The notes beneath the pieces are model-generated. The model saw nothing but the letters and a program-made list of their open reading frames with translations, was not told the origin of the DNA and searched no databases. 33,616 nt of DNA, from assembly GCF_008017455.1 (NCBI RefSeq), contig NZ_VRTY01000071.1, positions 1 through 33,616 on the forward strand. Direction: 5' to 3'. Source of the stretch: Pontibacter qinzhouensis (lineage in GTDB: Bacteria; Bacteroidota; Bacteroidia; Cytophagales; Hymenobacteraceae). This document shows, piece after piece, positions 22,951 through 32,519 of the stretch. The translations under genes were made by a program, and so were the position numbers. The first letter of the stretch is position 1. Each line of letters opens with the position of its first letter.

Positions 22951-25900
22951 CTATCTCAGAATATAGAGCTTACCGTAACCATTTTTAAAAGCTTTGTCGC
23001 CAGCCGTGGCGCGGTGTTTCATTTCCTCTTCTGTCTGGCCCATCACCACGCGGTACAGGTAAACGCCGTTAGCCAGGCGGTCCCCGAACATGTCGGTGCC
23101 ATCCCAGGCGTATTCCGATTTGTTATTTCCGATCCGGATTGGCCCAATCTCCTCTTTCATAATTTCTTTCACCACTTTACCTGTTACCGTCATAATCTGT
23201 ATTTTCAGGTCTTTCGGAATTTCCATGCCGGTAAGCGTAAAAATGAAATTTGTTTTGGTGGAAAACGGATTCGGGAAAGGATAGAAATTCGTGACTGTAG
23301 ATTCCTTCACCACTTCAAAGCCAATACGGTACGGCGATATGCCTGATGGCACACCTGCCACATCGCGGGCGCGGACCTCCATCGTATATTTGCCGTTGTT
23401 CAGCAACGTTGGCTTATATTCCAGTCTGAAGTCATTTTTCTCATCGGCCGGGAAATACTTTACCTCCTGCGGATTTCCTATCAGGTCTACATCTGTCTCT
23501 ACTCCTGCCTCGCTAATCAACACCAACGACATAGAAGCAGGATCCTGCAGAAAGTTGTGCTTGTTCTCGTCTTTAACGGTTACACTTATTAAAGGGCTCG
23601 GCGACACCAACTCCCCATCCATGATATGAATGCCATCGAAGGCGACGTTTACAATAGGTTGTAGCCTCGGTTTCACCTTAAATGGCACTTCAAAAATGTT
23701 GTTATAGTAGTGCTGCTCTAGCTGCAGCCGTGGGTTTACATACATGCTCACCCTATAGGTACCGCTTAGCGCCATTGTGTTCATGGTGTAAGCGAAATAG
23801 GCGGTTTGGTTGCTGGCAAGCGGCGCTATTTTCAGCAGAGTGGTTACAGGCTGAATACCTTCTCCGGTTACGGTTACCTCTACTGTAAGAGAATCTTTAA
23901 ATGCGTAAGCCGAAACGTTCTGGAACGCCATCGGCACAGAAATCGATCCTCTGTTGGCCTGCTCCGAAAGAATTGCTTCACTTACTTTTACAAGGTCAGG
24001 CCTGATGACACCTTCTGGTGCTCCTTCGTACAACACCACCCATTGCTTTAGTTGTGGCGCAGTGCGTGCCAGTGTATCGGCTACAAAAGCAGTAAGCTGC
24101 ACATAAGGATACTCCTCTGCGCTAATGGAAGTAAGGTCTATTGTCTTGCCTGCACTGGTTACCGCCACCTGCCGCTGCTCACCCGAATTGGTGATGCCAT
24201 TTACACGTAACTCAAACTTATCGCCAGCTCCAGCTGCCTGTATTTGGGTAAAAACACTTTCCCAGTTTTGAGCAGGGCCAATTACAGTCGAGGTAATAGT
24301 ACCTGCCGGTCTTCTTGACTCCAATGTTACCCGCAGCACCGCCGATTGAGAGGTAGCAGGCGTTTCGTCTTCCTCGCTGGCAGACATTTCCTGCACGGTG
24401 CCAGGAGCAGCACCTTTTCTACCTACCATGGCTAAGGGGTGCCCTGTTTGCAGCTTGTCGATAAGTGAGGACCCGATGCTCCGAAAGGCTGCACGCAAAG
24501 TGGCAGAAAAATTACTGAACGGCACATTGTTGACACTCATCACCGCCACATGGTAATTGGCCGGAACGGCTTTTAAAAAGGCTTCGACTTTTGCCTGGTT
24601 AGCTACCGTTCTCATGTCGCCGAATTCAAACAAATGACGCTCGGCTGTACAGCCAGTATGCCCCGGTATATCGGTTACTTTTTCAAGTGTTATGTCGTTG
24701 AGAACAATAAAATATAGCCGGGGTACTACTGACGTTGCCGGGCTTCCGCATGCACCATTGAGTTCATGGGTATTGTTAACATACATGCCATAAGCTGTCT
24801 GAGTGTAGCGCTCGTCGCCACCTACTGTCCTTATCTCCACCACCGATTGGAACGGATTAAACTCCCAATTAAGCGTTTCCTTACCCTTATTTACGATGTC
24901 GGTTGTTACGGCATGGCTAAACTGGTCGTAATGGCTTTGCGACCAACCTGCCTTGCTGCCTGGTATATAGCGGAATGAACTGGCTGCCCAAAGTGTATCT
25001 TCACCTGCTTCGTACTGCTGGAAGCGGGCACGCCAGTAAAACACTGTACTGTCGCTGCCTCCAGCAACAGCGGGCAATGTTACGTCCCAGGTTGGCAACA
25101 GGGTACTCTGTGCCGTAAAAGTTTGCTTTAAGCTGCTGTTAAAGGTACTGGTGGTATCCATTTCGAAGAAGTACCCTTTTCCTTTGTTTTCCTGATCTGT
25201 GGCTTGTATGGTAAGTTTTACCTGATTGCTATTGACGATGCTATAGTCTTGCGGGCTTAGTACAAACAAACCACTTACCGGGAAGAAGTGCTGGAAACGG
25301 AGGGTATTATTCTGTTTATCTAGTTCCTCAATTAGATTATCAGGATCTAAGGTGACTTCAAAAGTATTCATCCCCATAGCGGCTACACCTGCGTTATCCA
25401 GTGTCAGATGGATGCGATCTTTCTTTAAGATAGGTTTCAACTTGATAGGGTCCGTTACCAGAACCGAATTATCGGAGAGAGTGCGCTTAACAGAAACATA
25501 AATCGATTCAGTAATAGCTTTGCCAAAGTTAGTCACCCCAAGATCTATGGTAAAGTTTTCGCTCGCAGCTGTTAACACGGTACCATCTGTAGCGTGTATG
25601 TCTACTTCGCCGTCAATAAAAGCATAATCGGGTTTGGCTGGTGCATATGGTTTAATGGCAGGGTCTCCTTGTAATACGACTTGCGTCATCATGGCCACGG
25701 CCAGGTCGCTGGTAGTATTGCGGCTCACTCTCCTGATGGTTTCCTGCTGAATCTGTCCTATTGAATTACCATAATGAGCAGGGTCCTGAAAGGCGGCTGT
25801 ATATAGGTTAGCGGTATACAGGTTCAGGAAATTAGGATAGCCAGCCTCAGCATGCGCCATAAACGCAATTGCACCACGATCGGGTGTCTGGAGCCAATCT

Positions 25901-27996
25901 TCCCCAAACGATATGTTGCCAGGAATAAACGCATCACCGGCATTACAGCCATTCATAATCATGATCGGGTATTTGCCTTTGTTCCGATAACCAGTAACCG
26001 CACTCGACACAAAACCAATATCGAGGTCAGAGGTACCAGGTGCACTATGGCCGAAGAACGTAATAAGCGATAAGCCAGCGTTCACTTCCTCTGACACATT
26101 GACTGTTTCCACCACCTCACTTACATTTTGGCGGTATCTCTCCAGTACGTTTGCCCCAAGTAAAGGCCCTTGCGCTATTTGGGCATAATTTCTCAGGTAA
26201 GAAGATATCAGGTTAATTTCACTTGTCAGCTTACCGCCTCCTAACTGTAGGATATTTTTTCGCCAGGGCAGCGTTTCTGACAGTGCTTCGTGCTCCTTCA
26301 CCTTGTTCAGGTAATGGATAATACTCTCTGGAGTAGTTACCGCCAACCGGCCGGTAGGTATCTGAGGCACATAAGATGAATTATGGAAATCTGCTGTAAA
26401 GAACACATCTGATACAGGAGCAATGCCTGTGGGCACCAAATCCATTTCGTGCACTTTTGGGTGCCGGGCGCCCACATGGTAGTAGCTGAACTTTCCTGGG
26501 TAGATAGACCAGTTGTAATCGTCTGCCGCATACTTAACACCCTTGCCAATTATGAATAAGTGCTTTTGCCGGGCAGAGGTCATCATGAACTTCATCATGC
26601 GCCGAACTGAGTTAACAGAAAATTCCCCGTAATGAAACTGATTCACCACCTGGTCCATGTGCATCAGCAGGGTGTCGTACCCTCCTCCTGCCTGAGATGC
26701 TCTGTAAGCTGCAAATTCTGCGGGAGCAGACATAGAAGCCCCGTTAACCGGCTTCATCAGCCGTTTGTTTGTTATAATCAGGTAATTATAGGCATCTGGA
26801 GCTATATCTCTAAACCTGATCAATTCTTTTCGACCTACGGGCTTATAAGGTAGTGCTGTGTTAGCAAGCAATATTTTATGCGATGAAGCAGTAGTCGGAA
26901 CCATGAATCCTTTACTTGTTCCTTTGCTATAGCCAACAATACGAACGATATTGGCTGGGTTAGTTACATCGTAAGCAATAACACTCTCCGGAGCATTTGT
27001 AAATTCAAAATAAGGATTAGCCGCACGCGTAGAGTCTGTGTAAATAAACATTGACCTACCTGCAAAGATAGGTTTCTGCGGGAAAGTAACTTTGCCATAA
27101 GTAAAGCCTATTGCATTATAACGAGTGGGTTCAGCAATTGGCAGCACCTGCAGCACAACCCTTCCCTGGGCATTTATTTCATTGAAATTTAGTTGCTGTT
27201 TGTCTTTAGTAGGGAGATATGGCTCATAGCTATAAGTACCTAAGCGTCTGGCTGCACTGCCTATAAGAGCATTGATATGAAATTCTTGCCGTAAAGGGTT
27301 TACACCAACAGTACCATACTCTACTGTAGGATTAGGACCGCTTGGTTCAACATTTGTAATTTCAGTAATCGTATAGGACCTTGCACTTATAGAATGGTTA
27401 GATGAATAGCCTTCGCCTACATCCATCCAAGGCATTCTGTTAGCGCTATACGGCTTGCCATACTGGTACCGATCTGTATTTACATACACCACCTTCTGCA
27501 AATGGTACGGCTCCGGTGTCCGGCCATCTACGGCTGGGTTAATTTCACGCATGCGCTTACCGCCCTGAGGGGAGTAGGTAAGAAAGTAAGCAGCAGTATC
27601 GGTATAAAGGCTGTACTGCTGGTGGGTCTGGTGGGCAGGATTTTTAAAAAGTTCCCGGTCTAGCGCTCCGTCATTTCGTTCGCCAAAGAACTCAATGTAG
27701 CTTTGGGAGTTAAGTTGACCTGTTGCTTCGCCGGCAACATAGATGGAAATTTCCTGACCTCTCCTGAATATCTGAAAGTGCCTCGGATCTACAGACGACA
27801 GCCCCATGCTATCGAGCAACGCGAAATCGAGACGATGAAGACCGGTCGTGACAACTTTCAATTTATAGTAAGACTGGGAATAATTTATCCATTCGTTGCC
27901 ATACACTGCCTGCGCTCTGGCAGAAGTTGCGACAAAAACACCTACCAGCAGACATACCGCCAGCAGCATACGCCTGGCAAAAAGATTGAAACTCAT
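22951..27996 (-). CDS. porU2: Type IX secretion sortase, PorU2-like (peptidase family C25)
   Basis: This 1681-residue protein has a signal peptide (LLAVCLLVGVFVATSARAQA). The gingipain-type C25 domain lies at about 400-800, with catalytic His650 (FFGHSAPGTSDLD) and Cys684 (MNGCNAGDAF). The residue numbers are close to those of P. gingivalis PorU, where Cys690 is the nucleophile as I recall. PorU cuts off the C-terminal secretion signals of type IX substrates and joins them to the cell surface. Here the protein is about 500 residues longer: CARDB-like beta domains follow at about 800-920 and 1300-1450. The C-terminus (FYPFPNPFSTKTNF, DRLANGVYLYRV) is a T9SS/FlgD-like beta domain. It lies 24 nt after porV2, the usual partner. 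The length and pairing fit the 'PorU2' group named in annotation databases. Confidence 0.85.
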   Translation of the reverse strand: MSFNLFARRMLLAVCLLVGVFVATSARAQAVYGNEWINYSQSYYKLKVVTTGLHRLDFALLDSMGLSSVDPRHFQIFRRGQEISIYVAGEATGQLNSQSYIEFFGERNDGALDRELFKNPAHQTHQQYSLYTDTAAYFLTYSPQGGKRMREINPAVDGRTPEPYHLQKVVYVNTDRYQYGKPYSANRMPWMDVGEGYSSNHSISARSYTITEITNVEPSGPNPTVEYGTVGVNPLRQEFHINALIGSAARRLGTYSYEPYLPTKDKQQLNFNEINAQGRVVLQVLPIAEPTRYNAIGFTYGKVTFPQKPIFAGRSMFIYTDSTRAANPYFEFTNAPESVIAYDVTNPANIVRIVGYSKGTSKGFMVPTTASSHKILLANTALPYKPVGRKELIRFRDIAPDAYNYLIITNKRLMKPVNGASMSAPAEFAAYRASQAGGGYDTLLMHMDQVVNQFHYGEFSVNSVRRMMKFMMTSARQKHLFIIGKGVKYAADDYNWSIYPGKFSYYHVGARHPKVHEMDLVPTGIAPVSDVFFTADFHNSSYVPQIPTGRLAVTTPESIIHYLNKVKEHEALSETLPWRKNILQLGGGKLTSEINLISSYLRNYAQIAQGPLLGANVLERYRQNVSEVVETVNVSEEVNAGLSLITFFGHSAPGTSDLDIGFVSSAVTGYRNKGKYPIMIMNGCNAGDAFIPGNISFGEDWLQTPDRGAIAFMAHAEAGYPNFLNLYTANLYTAAFQDPAHYGNSIGQIQQETIRRVSRNTTSDLAVAMMTQVVLQGDPAIKPYAPAKPDYAFIDGEVDIHATDGTVLTAASENFTIDLGVTNFGKAITESIYVSVKRTLSDNSVLVTDPIKLKPILKKDRIHLTLDNAGVAAMGMNTFEVTLDPDNLIEELDKQNNTLRFQHFFPVSGLFVLSPQDYSIVNSNQVKLTIQATDQENKGKGYFFEMDTTSTFNSSLKQTFTAQSTLLPTWDVTLPAVAGGSDSTVFYWRARFQQYEAGEDTLWAASSFRYIPGSKAGWSQSHYDQFSHAVTTDIVNKGKETLNWEFNPFQSVVEIRTVGGDERYTQTAYGMYVNNTHELNGACGSPATSVVPRLYFIVLNDITLEKVTDIPGHTGCTAERHLFEFGDMRTVANQAKVEAFLKAVPANYHVAVMSVNNVPFSNFSATLRAAFRSIGSSLIDKLQTGHPLAMVGRKGAAPGTVQEMSASEEDETPATSQSAVLRVTLESRRPAGTITSTVIGPAQNWESVFTQIQAAGAGDKFELRVNGITNSGEQRQVAVTSAGKTIDLTSISAEEYPYVQLTAFVADTLARTAPQLKQWVVLYEGAPEGVIRPDLVKVSEAILSEQANRGSISVPMAFQNVSAYAFKDSLTVEVTVTGEGIQPVTTLLKIAPLASNQTAYFAYTMNTMALSGTYRVSMYVNPRLQLEQHYYNNIFEVPFKVKPRLQPIVNVAFDGIHIMDGELVSPSPLISVTVKDENKHNFLQDPASMSLVLISEAGVETDVDLIGNPQEVKYFPADEKNDFRLEYKPTLLNNGKYTMEVRARDVAGVPSGISPYRIGFEVVKESTVTNFYPFPNPFSTKTNFIFTLTGMEIPKDLKIQIMTVTGKVVKEIMKEEIGPIRIGNNKSEYAWDGTDMFGDRLANGVYLYRVVMGQTEEEMKHRATAGDKAFKNGYGKLYILR

Positions 27997-28020
27997 GGTG
28001 ACTGTTATACTTGACAGTTA

Positions 28021-29118
28021 TTAATTAAAAGCGTAACCCAACGATACAATTACAGATGAAATGTTGCTGCCCGCAACTGTGTTACTCTCTGAGTCATTTA
28101 TTCTTGAAAGAGCGAGGTCGATGTTAAGTCCGTTGGTTTTTAGCCCAACACCGAAATTAGGCTGCATCCGTTTGTTCGTGCCTCCGTTAAAGTTTCGGGT
28201 TTTCTGGTAGTTGTTAATGCCTCCGCGTACAAAAACAGTATTGGCATAAGCAATCTCCAGGCCAACATGCGGGTCTATGGAGACCACATCAGATTTAAGC
28301 AGCACATTGCGCTTTCCGTCGAAAGTAAAGTCAACATCGGTAGCGATTAGCGCGCGTAGCTTATCAGTAAAATTAAATGTTTTGCCTACTCCTACCACCA
28401 GGCGTGGCAAGGTAAGTTCTGCAGTGTTTTCGGGCAGGTCATTGCCCGTTTGCAGATAGGCCTCTTCCAGCGCCTCTACGTTGTGGGTCCAGGCAGTAAA
28501 GGTGGTGGTAATGTCTTTCGCCATAAGGCCGAACTGCCAGGTACCGCGTTGCAACTGCGCCCCTGCATCAATTCCGAACCCCCAGGCGTTGGCAAACTCC
28601 CCGACGTTACGGTAAATAATTTTTGCGTTTGCGCCTAACTGCAGCCCTTTTATGAGATTACTTTTCTTGGCATAAGAAAGCAGAAAAGCATAATCGGCTA
28701 CCGAGAAAAACCGGATACTGTCATACTGGATATAACCAAATTCATTCTGGAGCCTTCTGGTGTCTGCAATATCATCAACGCCTAATCGAATAACTGATAC
28801 AGCAAGGGCACTGGTGCTGTCGAGGTTCATGGCAAAGCTTCCGTAGTCGTTCTTGGCGATGCCTGCAAAAAGCTCTGAGTGCATAAGGGCAACGTTATAG
28901 CGATTCTGCATACGCAAAAGGCCAGCAGGGTTCCAGTAGCCTGCAGTTGCATCGTCGGCCAGGGCGGCTTGAACATTGCCCATACCGAGTGCTCGTGCAC
29001 CAATACCTATGTTCAGAAACTCATTACTGTACTTAGGAGTAGCAATCTGCCCGTGGGCAGCAGTCAGGCCCAAAGCAAATAAAACCACGAAAAAACTCTT
29101 CAGGGTAAATTTTAACAT
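28021..29118 (-). CDS. porV2: PorV/PorQ-family outer-membrane protein, PorV2-like
   Basis: This 365-residue protein has a signal peptide (MLKFTLKSFFVVLFALGLTAAHG, cut before QIAT) and a FadL-like outer-membrane barrel of the PorV family. The N-terminal signature is clear: EFLNIGIGARALGMGNVQAA, then DDATAGYWNPAGLLRMQ. The C-terminus ends in an aromatic residue pair pattern (VSLGYAFN), typical of outer-membrane barrels. PorV shuttles type IX cargo to the attachment complex and binds the PorU sortase. It lies just upstream of porU2 (24-nt gap), so both are probably translated from one mRNA. ATG 29118 begins directly with the signal peptide. The split PorV versus PorQ is by context. Confidence 0.87.
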   Translation of the reverse strand: MLKFTLKSFFVVLFALGLTAAHGQIATPKYSNEFLNIGIGARALGMGNVQAALADDATAGYWNPAGLLRMQNRYNVALMHSELFAGIAKNDYGSFAMNLDSTSALAVSVIRLGVDDIADTRRLQNEFGYIQYDSIRFFSVADYAFLLSYAKKSNLIKGLQLGANAKIIYRNVGEFANAWGFGIDAGAQLQRGTWQFGLMAKDITTTFTAWTHNVEALEEAYLQTGNDLPENTAELTLPRLVVGVGKTFNFTDKLRALIATDVDFTFDGKRNVLLKSDVVSIDPHVGLEIAYANTVFVRGGINNYQKTRNFNGGTNKRMQPNFGVGLKTNGLNIDLALSRINDSESNTVAGSNISSVIVSLGYAFN

Positions 29119-29254
29119 AACGGCAGGTACTGGTTATGATGTGGGTGTTGAAATAAGAATGGCATCACAAATAGAAACAGTTCATAGGCTCAAAATTGCA
29201 ACTGTAACACCAACTCAGGCTAATTAGTTGACAAAGAGTAAACTTTATTTTGGG

Positions 29255-29262
29255 CAAATTTA
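29255..29262 (-). promoter_or_regulatory. Candidate -7 box upstream of porV2-porU2
   Basis: On the minus strand TAAATTTG matches TAnnTTTG exactly, about 137 nt upstream of the porV2 ATG. No TTG at the right spacing was found. A near match (TACTCTTTG, with one extra base) lies about 20 nt downstream. Confidence 0.35.
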
Positions 29263-29330
29263 CTCAATAATGTGAAGAATCCTTTTTATCGAAACATGCC
29301 ACGTCAAAATAATTCCATTTAATTACATAC

Positions 29331-29367
29331 AGTACCTTGCGTTACATAGTACCTTTTATTATATTTG
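29331..29367 (+). promoter_or_regulatory. padR-pspC promoter with overlapping direct repeats
   Basis: TTG (29337-29339), 20 nt, then TATATTTG (29360-29367), a full match to the Bacteroidota promoter. AGTACCTT occurs twice, at 29331-29338 and 29348-29355, each preceded by a TTACAT-like piece. The first copy overlaps the -33 and the second lies in the spacer. This is a likely PadR autoregulatory operator (inference). Confidence 0.65.
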
Positions 29368-29390
29368 TTTATTGATTAACCAGTAGGCTC

Positions 29391-29735
29391 ATGAAAGTAG
29401 AAAACACACAAGTGCAGATGCGGAAGGGAATTCTGGAGTTTTGTATTCTGGAAATCATCTCGCGGGGTGAGGTGTATGCTTCGGATATGCTGGAAGAGCT
29501 CACAGCCGCAAAAATGATTGTGGTAGAAGGAACGCTTTACCCCTTGCTCACCCGCCTCAAAAATGCCTCCCTCCTCGACTACAACTGGGTGGAGTCGTCG
29601 TCGGGGCCACCCCGCAAGTATTACACCCTCACCGAGACCGGCCGTGCTTTTCTGGAGCAGCTCCGGGAAACATGGCGCGAACTGGTAGCATCAACTGAAC
29701 ACATCATCCATAACAAGCAAACAAAGGAATCATGA
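29391..29735 (+). CDS. PadR-family transcriptional regulator
   Basis: This 114-residue winged-helix repressor has the PadR core from about residue 10: MRKGILEFCILEIISRGEVY, then GTLYPLLTRLKNASLLDY (recognition helix and wing), then GPPRKYYTLTETGRAFL. A short C-terminal helix follows, as in the PadR-s2 group, which uses it for dimerisation. PadR proteins release DNA on binding small molecules or on stress; the signal is unknown here. Its stop overlaps the ATG of the PspC gene (ATGA), so the two are translationally coupled. This points to control of the membrane protein and of itself. Confidence 0.92.
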   Translation: MKVENTQVQMRKGILEFCILEIISRGEVYASDMLEELTAAKMIVVEGTLYPLLTRLKNASLLDYNWVESSSGPPRKYYTLTETGRAFLEQLRETWRELVASTEHIIHNKQTKES

Positions 29736-32287
29736 AAAAGAACATAAGCATAAACCTGCAAGGCGTGCTCTTTCATATAGAAGAGGATGGTTACGAGCTG
29801 CTTAGCCGCTACCTCGATTCCATAAAATCATACTTCTCGAACTACGAAGGCCACGACGAGATCGTAGCAGACATAGAAGCCCGTATGGCGGAGATCTTTT
29901 CGGCCAGGCTCTCGCCAGGCAAACAGGTTATTTCGCTGGTAGATGTAGAAGCCCTGATTACGCAAATGGGTAATGTAACAGATTTTGAGGCCGACCCGGT
30001 GGAGGAAGAGCAACATAGCCAGAGTACCGGCAGCAGCTACACAACAGCCGGCGAAACTGGTCAGGCAACAGCGGGTGCAGGTGCCTCTTTTTATGAGCAG
30101 ACGATAAATGGCGCCAAAAAGCTTTCTAGAGACATGTCGAGGAAGATGATAAGTGGCGTGGCGGCTGGTATTGCCAATTACCTGAATATAGACCCACTCT
30201 GGATCAGGCTGCTGTTTATTGTGCTGGTGTTTGGTATTTCCTTTACAACCACCTTTTTATGGCACAATACCAATTTCTCTTTCTCTGTAGGTGGTATCTT
30301 TATCTACATCGGCCTCTGGATTGCACTACCGGTAACCTACGATTTGCCGGAGACAAATGTAAAACGCCTTTTCAGAGATCCTATGGATAAAAAGCTGGGT
30401 GGTGTGGCAAGTGGCATAGCCAAATTTTTTGGCATAGATGTAACACTGGTGCGGGTGCTTTTCCTGCTATCGATGCTGATTGGCGGCGCAGGCATTATGC
30501 TCTACATTATTCTGTGGATTGTGGTACCCGAGGCGACTACACTAACCGAAAAAATGCAGATGCAAGGCAACCCCGTAACACTATCGGGCATTGAGCAGTC
30601 GCTGAAAGATAACCTGAACCTGAAAGATGAATTCGGGAAAGACACGACCACAGCCAAAGTCCTGATGTTTCCGGTGCAGCTAATGTCGCGGTTTATCCAC
30701 TTTTTAAGCGCGGTACTAGGCCCAGTTTTCCTGTTTCTGCTAAGCCTGATTCGGGTGGCTGCGGGCGTTTTACTGCTGATTATGGCTATTGGGTTGGTTA
30801 TTGCCCTGTTTACTTCCTTGTTCGTCTCGATGGGACTGATACATGAGCCTGAAAACTTTATGTTAGGCGCTTACCCTGCCTCCCTGCTAATGGAGGGCTT
30901 TCCCCGGCTCGGACTGGTGGCAGGTTTTCTGGTAGGCCTTATACCAGCTATTTTCCTGATGCTCCTGGCCATTGGCCTGCTTTCGAAGCATTTTATATTG
31001 CGCGCTACCGTTGGGTGGTCGCTATTTGGTGTGTGGCTGATCAGTTTATTTTCGCTGATAGCTGTCATCATTATTTATAGCCAGAACTTTATGCGCTCCG
31101 GCGAGCTCGAAATTGTAAAGCAATATAACGTAGACGCTTACCCTGCCGTAACCCTCGACGCCTATAACACCAACCTCGAGTACCACCACCTCTCTATTGC
31201 AGGCATAAAAAGTCATGCCGGAAACCAGGTTGAAGTTATACAACGGGTATCGGCTAAAGGCAGAAACGAAGCAGAGGCCAGACGAAACGCTCAAATGATC
31301 TCTTACGCGGTGGTGCAGCGCGACTCTGTGCTACGGTTCGATAACAGCTATGAGTTTAAAAAAGGGGCTGCTCTCCGCGACCAGGAACTGAACCTGACCC
31401 TGCTGTTGCCACAAAACAAGCCTTTACGGTTAACCAGAAGTTTCCTGAACCTGCTGCCCAGCTCATTTTTTGAGGTAGAGTACAGCCGCGATAAGATTTT
31501 AAGAAACACCTGGCAGGCAAAAGGCGACTACCTCACCTGCCTGACCTGCGATGCAGACACCCTCGACACCGTAGATACCGCTGATTACGCCCTGGCCAGC
31601 TCCTCCGAAACAATGGGTGCGGCAGGCAGCGTGCTCTCAGCCCTGGATCGCTACAGCAGCCATACCACAACGTTTAACGAAACAGATTTCGATAAAATTA
31701 AAATTGCCGGAAACTACCACCTGCAACTAAAACAAGGCAGCGAATACGATGTGCAGATCCGAGCCGAAGAAAGTGAGCTGGAGAAGCTGAAAGTATCGAA
31801 CAAAAACCACCAACTAACAATTGAGCCCCGCCAGAAGTATTTCGGAGTTTTTGAAGACAGCCAGCCGGTCCTTATCCTGATTACAGTGCCGGACCTACGG
31901 AAACTGGAGCTAAGCGGAGCCCTGAAAGCCGATATTGGCCGCCTGGAAACAAACTCTCTTGAACTTGCTGTTTCGGGAGCCACAAAGGCTATGATGAACC
32001 TGCAGGCAAACCGCGTTAACTTAGATATTTCCGGAGCCTCCACCGCCACGCTTACCGGACAGGTTAACCACATGGTGCTCGACTTATCGGGTGCCAGCAG
32101 GTTGCAGGCAAGTACCTGCAAAGCTGAAGAAATTGATATCGAAACTTCTGGTGCCAGCAAAGCAGAAGTACATGCCAACCGCCACCTCAAAGCTGAGGCC
32201 TCCGGAGGCAGCTCCATTAGCTACAGCGGCACCCCTGGTTACTTAAACACCGATGTATCAGGAGCAGGGAAAATAAAACGGCTATAA
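29732..32287 (+). CDS. PspC-domain membrane protein with C-terminal beta-helical GIN (DUF2807) domain
   Basis: This 851-residue protein is probably an envelope-stress component. Residues 1-90 form a cytoplasmic alpha/beta start (MKKNISINLQGVLFHIEEDG). Two PspC domains follow: about 130-205 (RKMISGVAAGIANYLNIDP) and 213-270 (DKKLGGVASGIAKFFGID). Several membrane helices occur at 155-200, 240-265 and 325-450. A soluble part lies at 455-640. Residues about 650-851 are a DUF2807/GIN-type right-handed beta-helix with repeated SGA turns (LELSGALKAD, LAVSGATKAM, LDISGASTAT, LDLSGASRLQ, IETSGASKAE). PspC is the membrane partner in phage-shock responses; PspC fused to such 'toastrack'-like domains is known in Bacteroidota. 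The ATG overlaps the padR stop. The exact role is not known. Confidence 0.87.
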   Translation: MKKNISINLQGVLFHIEEDGYELLSRYLDSIKSYFSNYEGHDEIVADIEARMAEIFSARLSPGKQVISLVDVEALITQMGNVTDFEADPVEEEQHSQSTGSSYTTAGETGQATAGAGASFYEQTINGAKKLSRDMSRKMISGVAAGIANYLNIDPLWIRLLFIVLVFGISFTTTFLWHNTNFSFSVGGIFIYIGLWIALPVTYDLPETNVKRLFRDPMDKKLGGVASGIAKFFGIDVTLVRVLFLLSMLIGGAGIMLYIILWIVVPEATTLTEKMQMQGNPVTLSGIEQSLKDNLNLKDEFGKDTTTAKVLMFPVQLMSRFIHFLSAVLGPVFLFLLSLIRVAAGVLLLIMAIGLVIALFTSLFVSMGLIHEPENFMLGAYPASLLMEGFPRLGLVAGFLVGLIPAIFLMLLAIGLLSKHFILRATVGWSLFGVWLISLFSLIAVIIIYSQNFMRSGELEIVKQYNVDAYPAVTLDAYNTNLEYHHLSIAGIKSHAGNQVEVIQRVSAKGRNEAEARRNAQMISYAVVQRDSVLRFDNSYEFKKGAALRDQELNLTLLLPQNKPLRLTRSFLNLLPSSFFEVEYSRDKILRNTWQAKGDYLTCLTCDADTLDTVDTADYALASSSETMGAAGSVLSALDRYSSHTTTFNETDFDKIKIAGNYHLQLKQGSEYDVQIRAEESELEKLKVSNKNHQLTIEPRQKYFGVFEDSQPVLILITVPDLRKLELSGALKADIGRLETNSLELAVSGATKAMMNLQANRVNLDISGASTATLTGQVNHMVLDLSGASRLQASTCKAEEIDIETSGASKAEVHANRHLKAEASGGSSISYSGTPGYLNTDVSGAGKIKRL

Positions 32288-32307
32288 CCGGAATTAACCA
32301 GGCCTTC

Positions 32308-32470
32308 ACCCTTGAACCCGAGACAGTGAAAATAGCTTTGGAAGGCCAATTTCATTAGAATAATTTGATTGTTGGTTGTTAATTGTTAAATGCTTGATTG
32401 GTTGATTTGAGAATTTGAAGATGTGTAGATTTGATGATGTGGAAATTTTGAAAGATTTATTCAGAAAAGG
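32308..32470 (-). repeat. Interspersed intergenic repeat, copy 10 (long form)
   Basis: Core 32308-32366: ACCCTTGAAC, GCTTTGGAAGGCC at 32335-32347, then TTTCATTAGAATAATTT. The arm at 32367-32470 holds degenerate units such as GATTTGAGAATTTGAAGATG and TAGATTTGATGATGTGGAAA. It starts 21 nt after the PspC stop. Confidence 0.82.
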
Positions 32471-32519
32471 CTAAATTCCAACTAAAAGGTTTGAAGTTCC
32501 TGAAAGAACCGCATGATTT

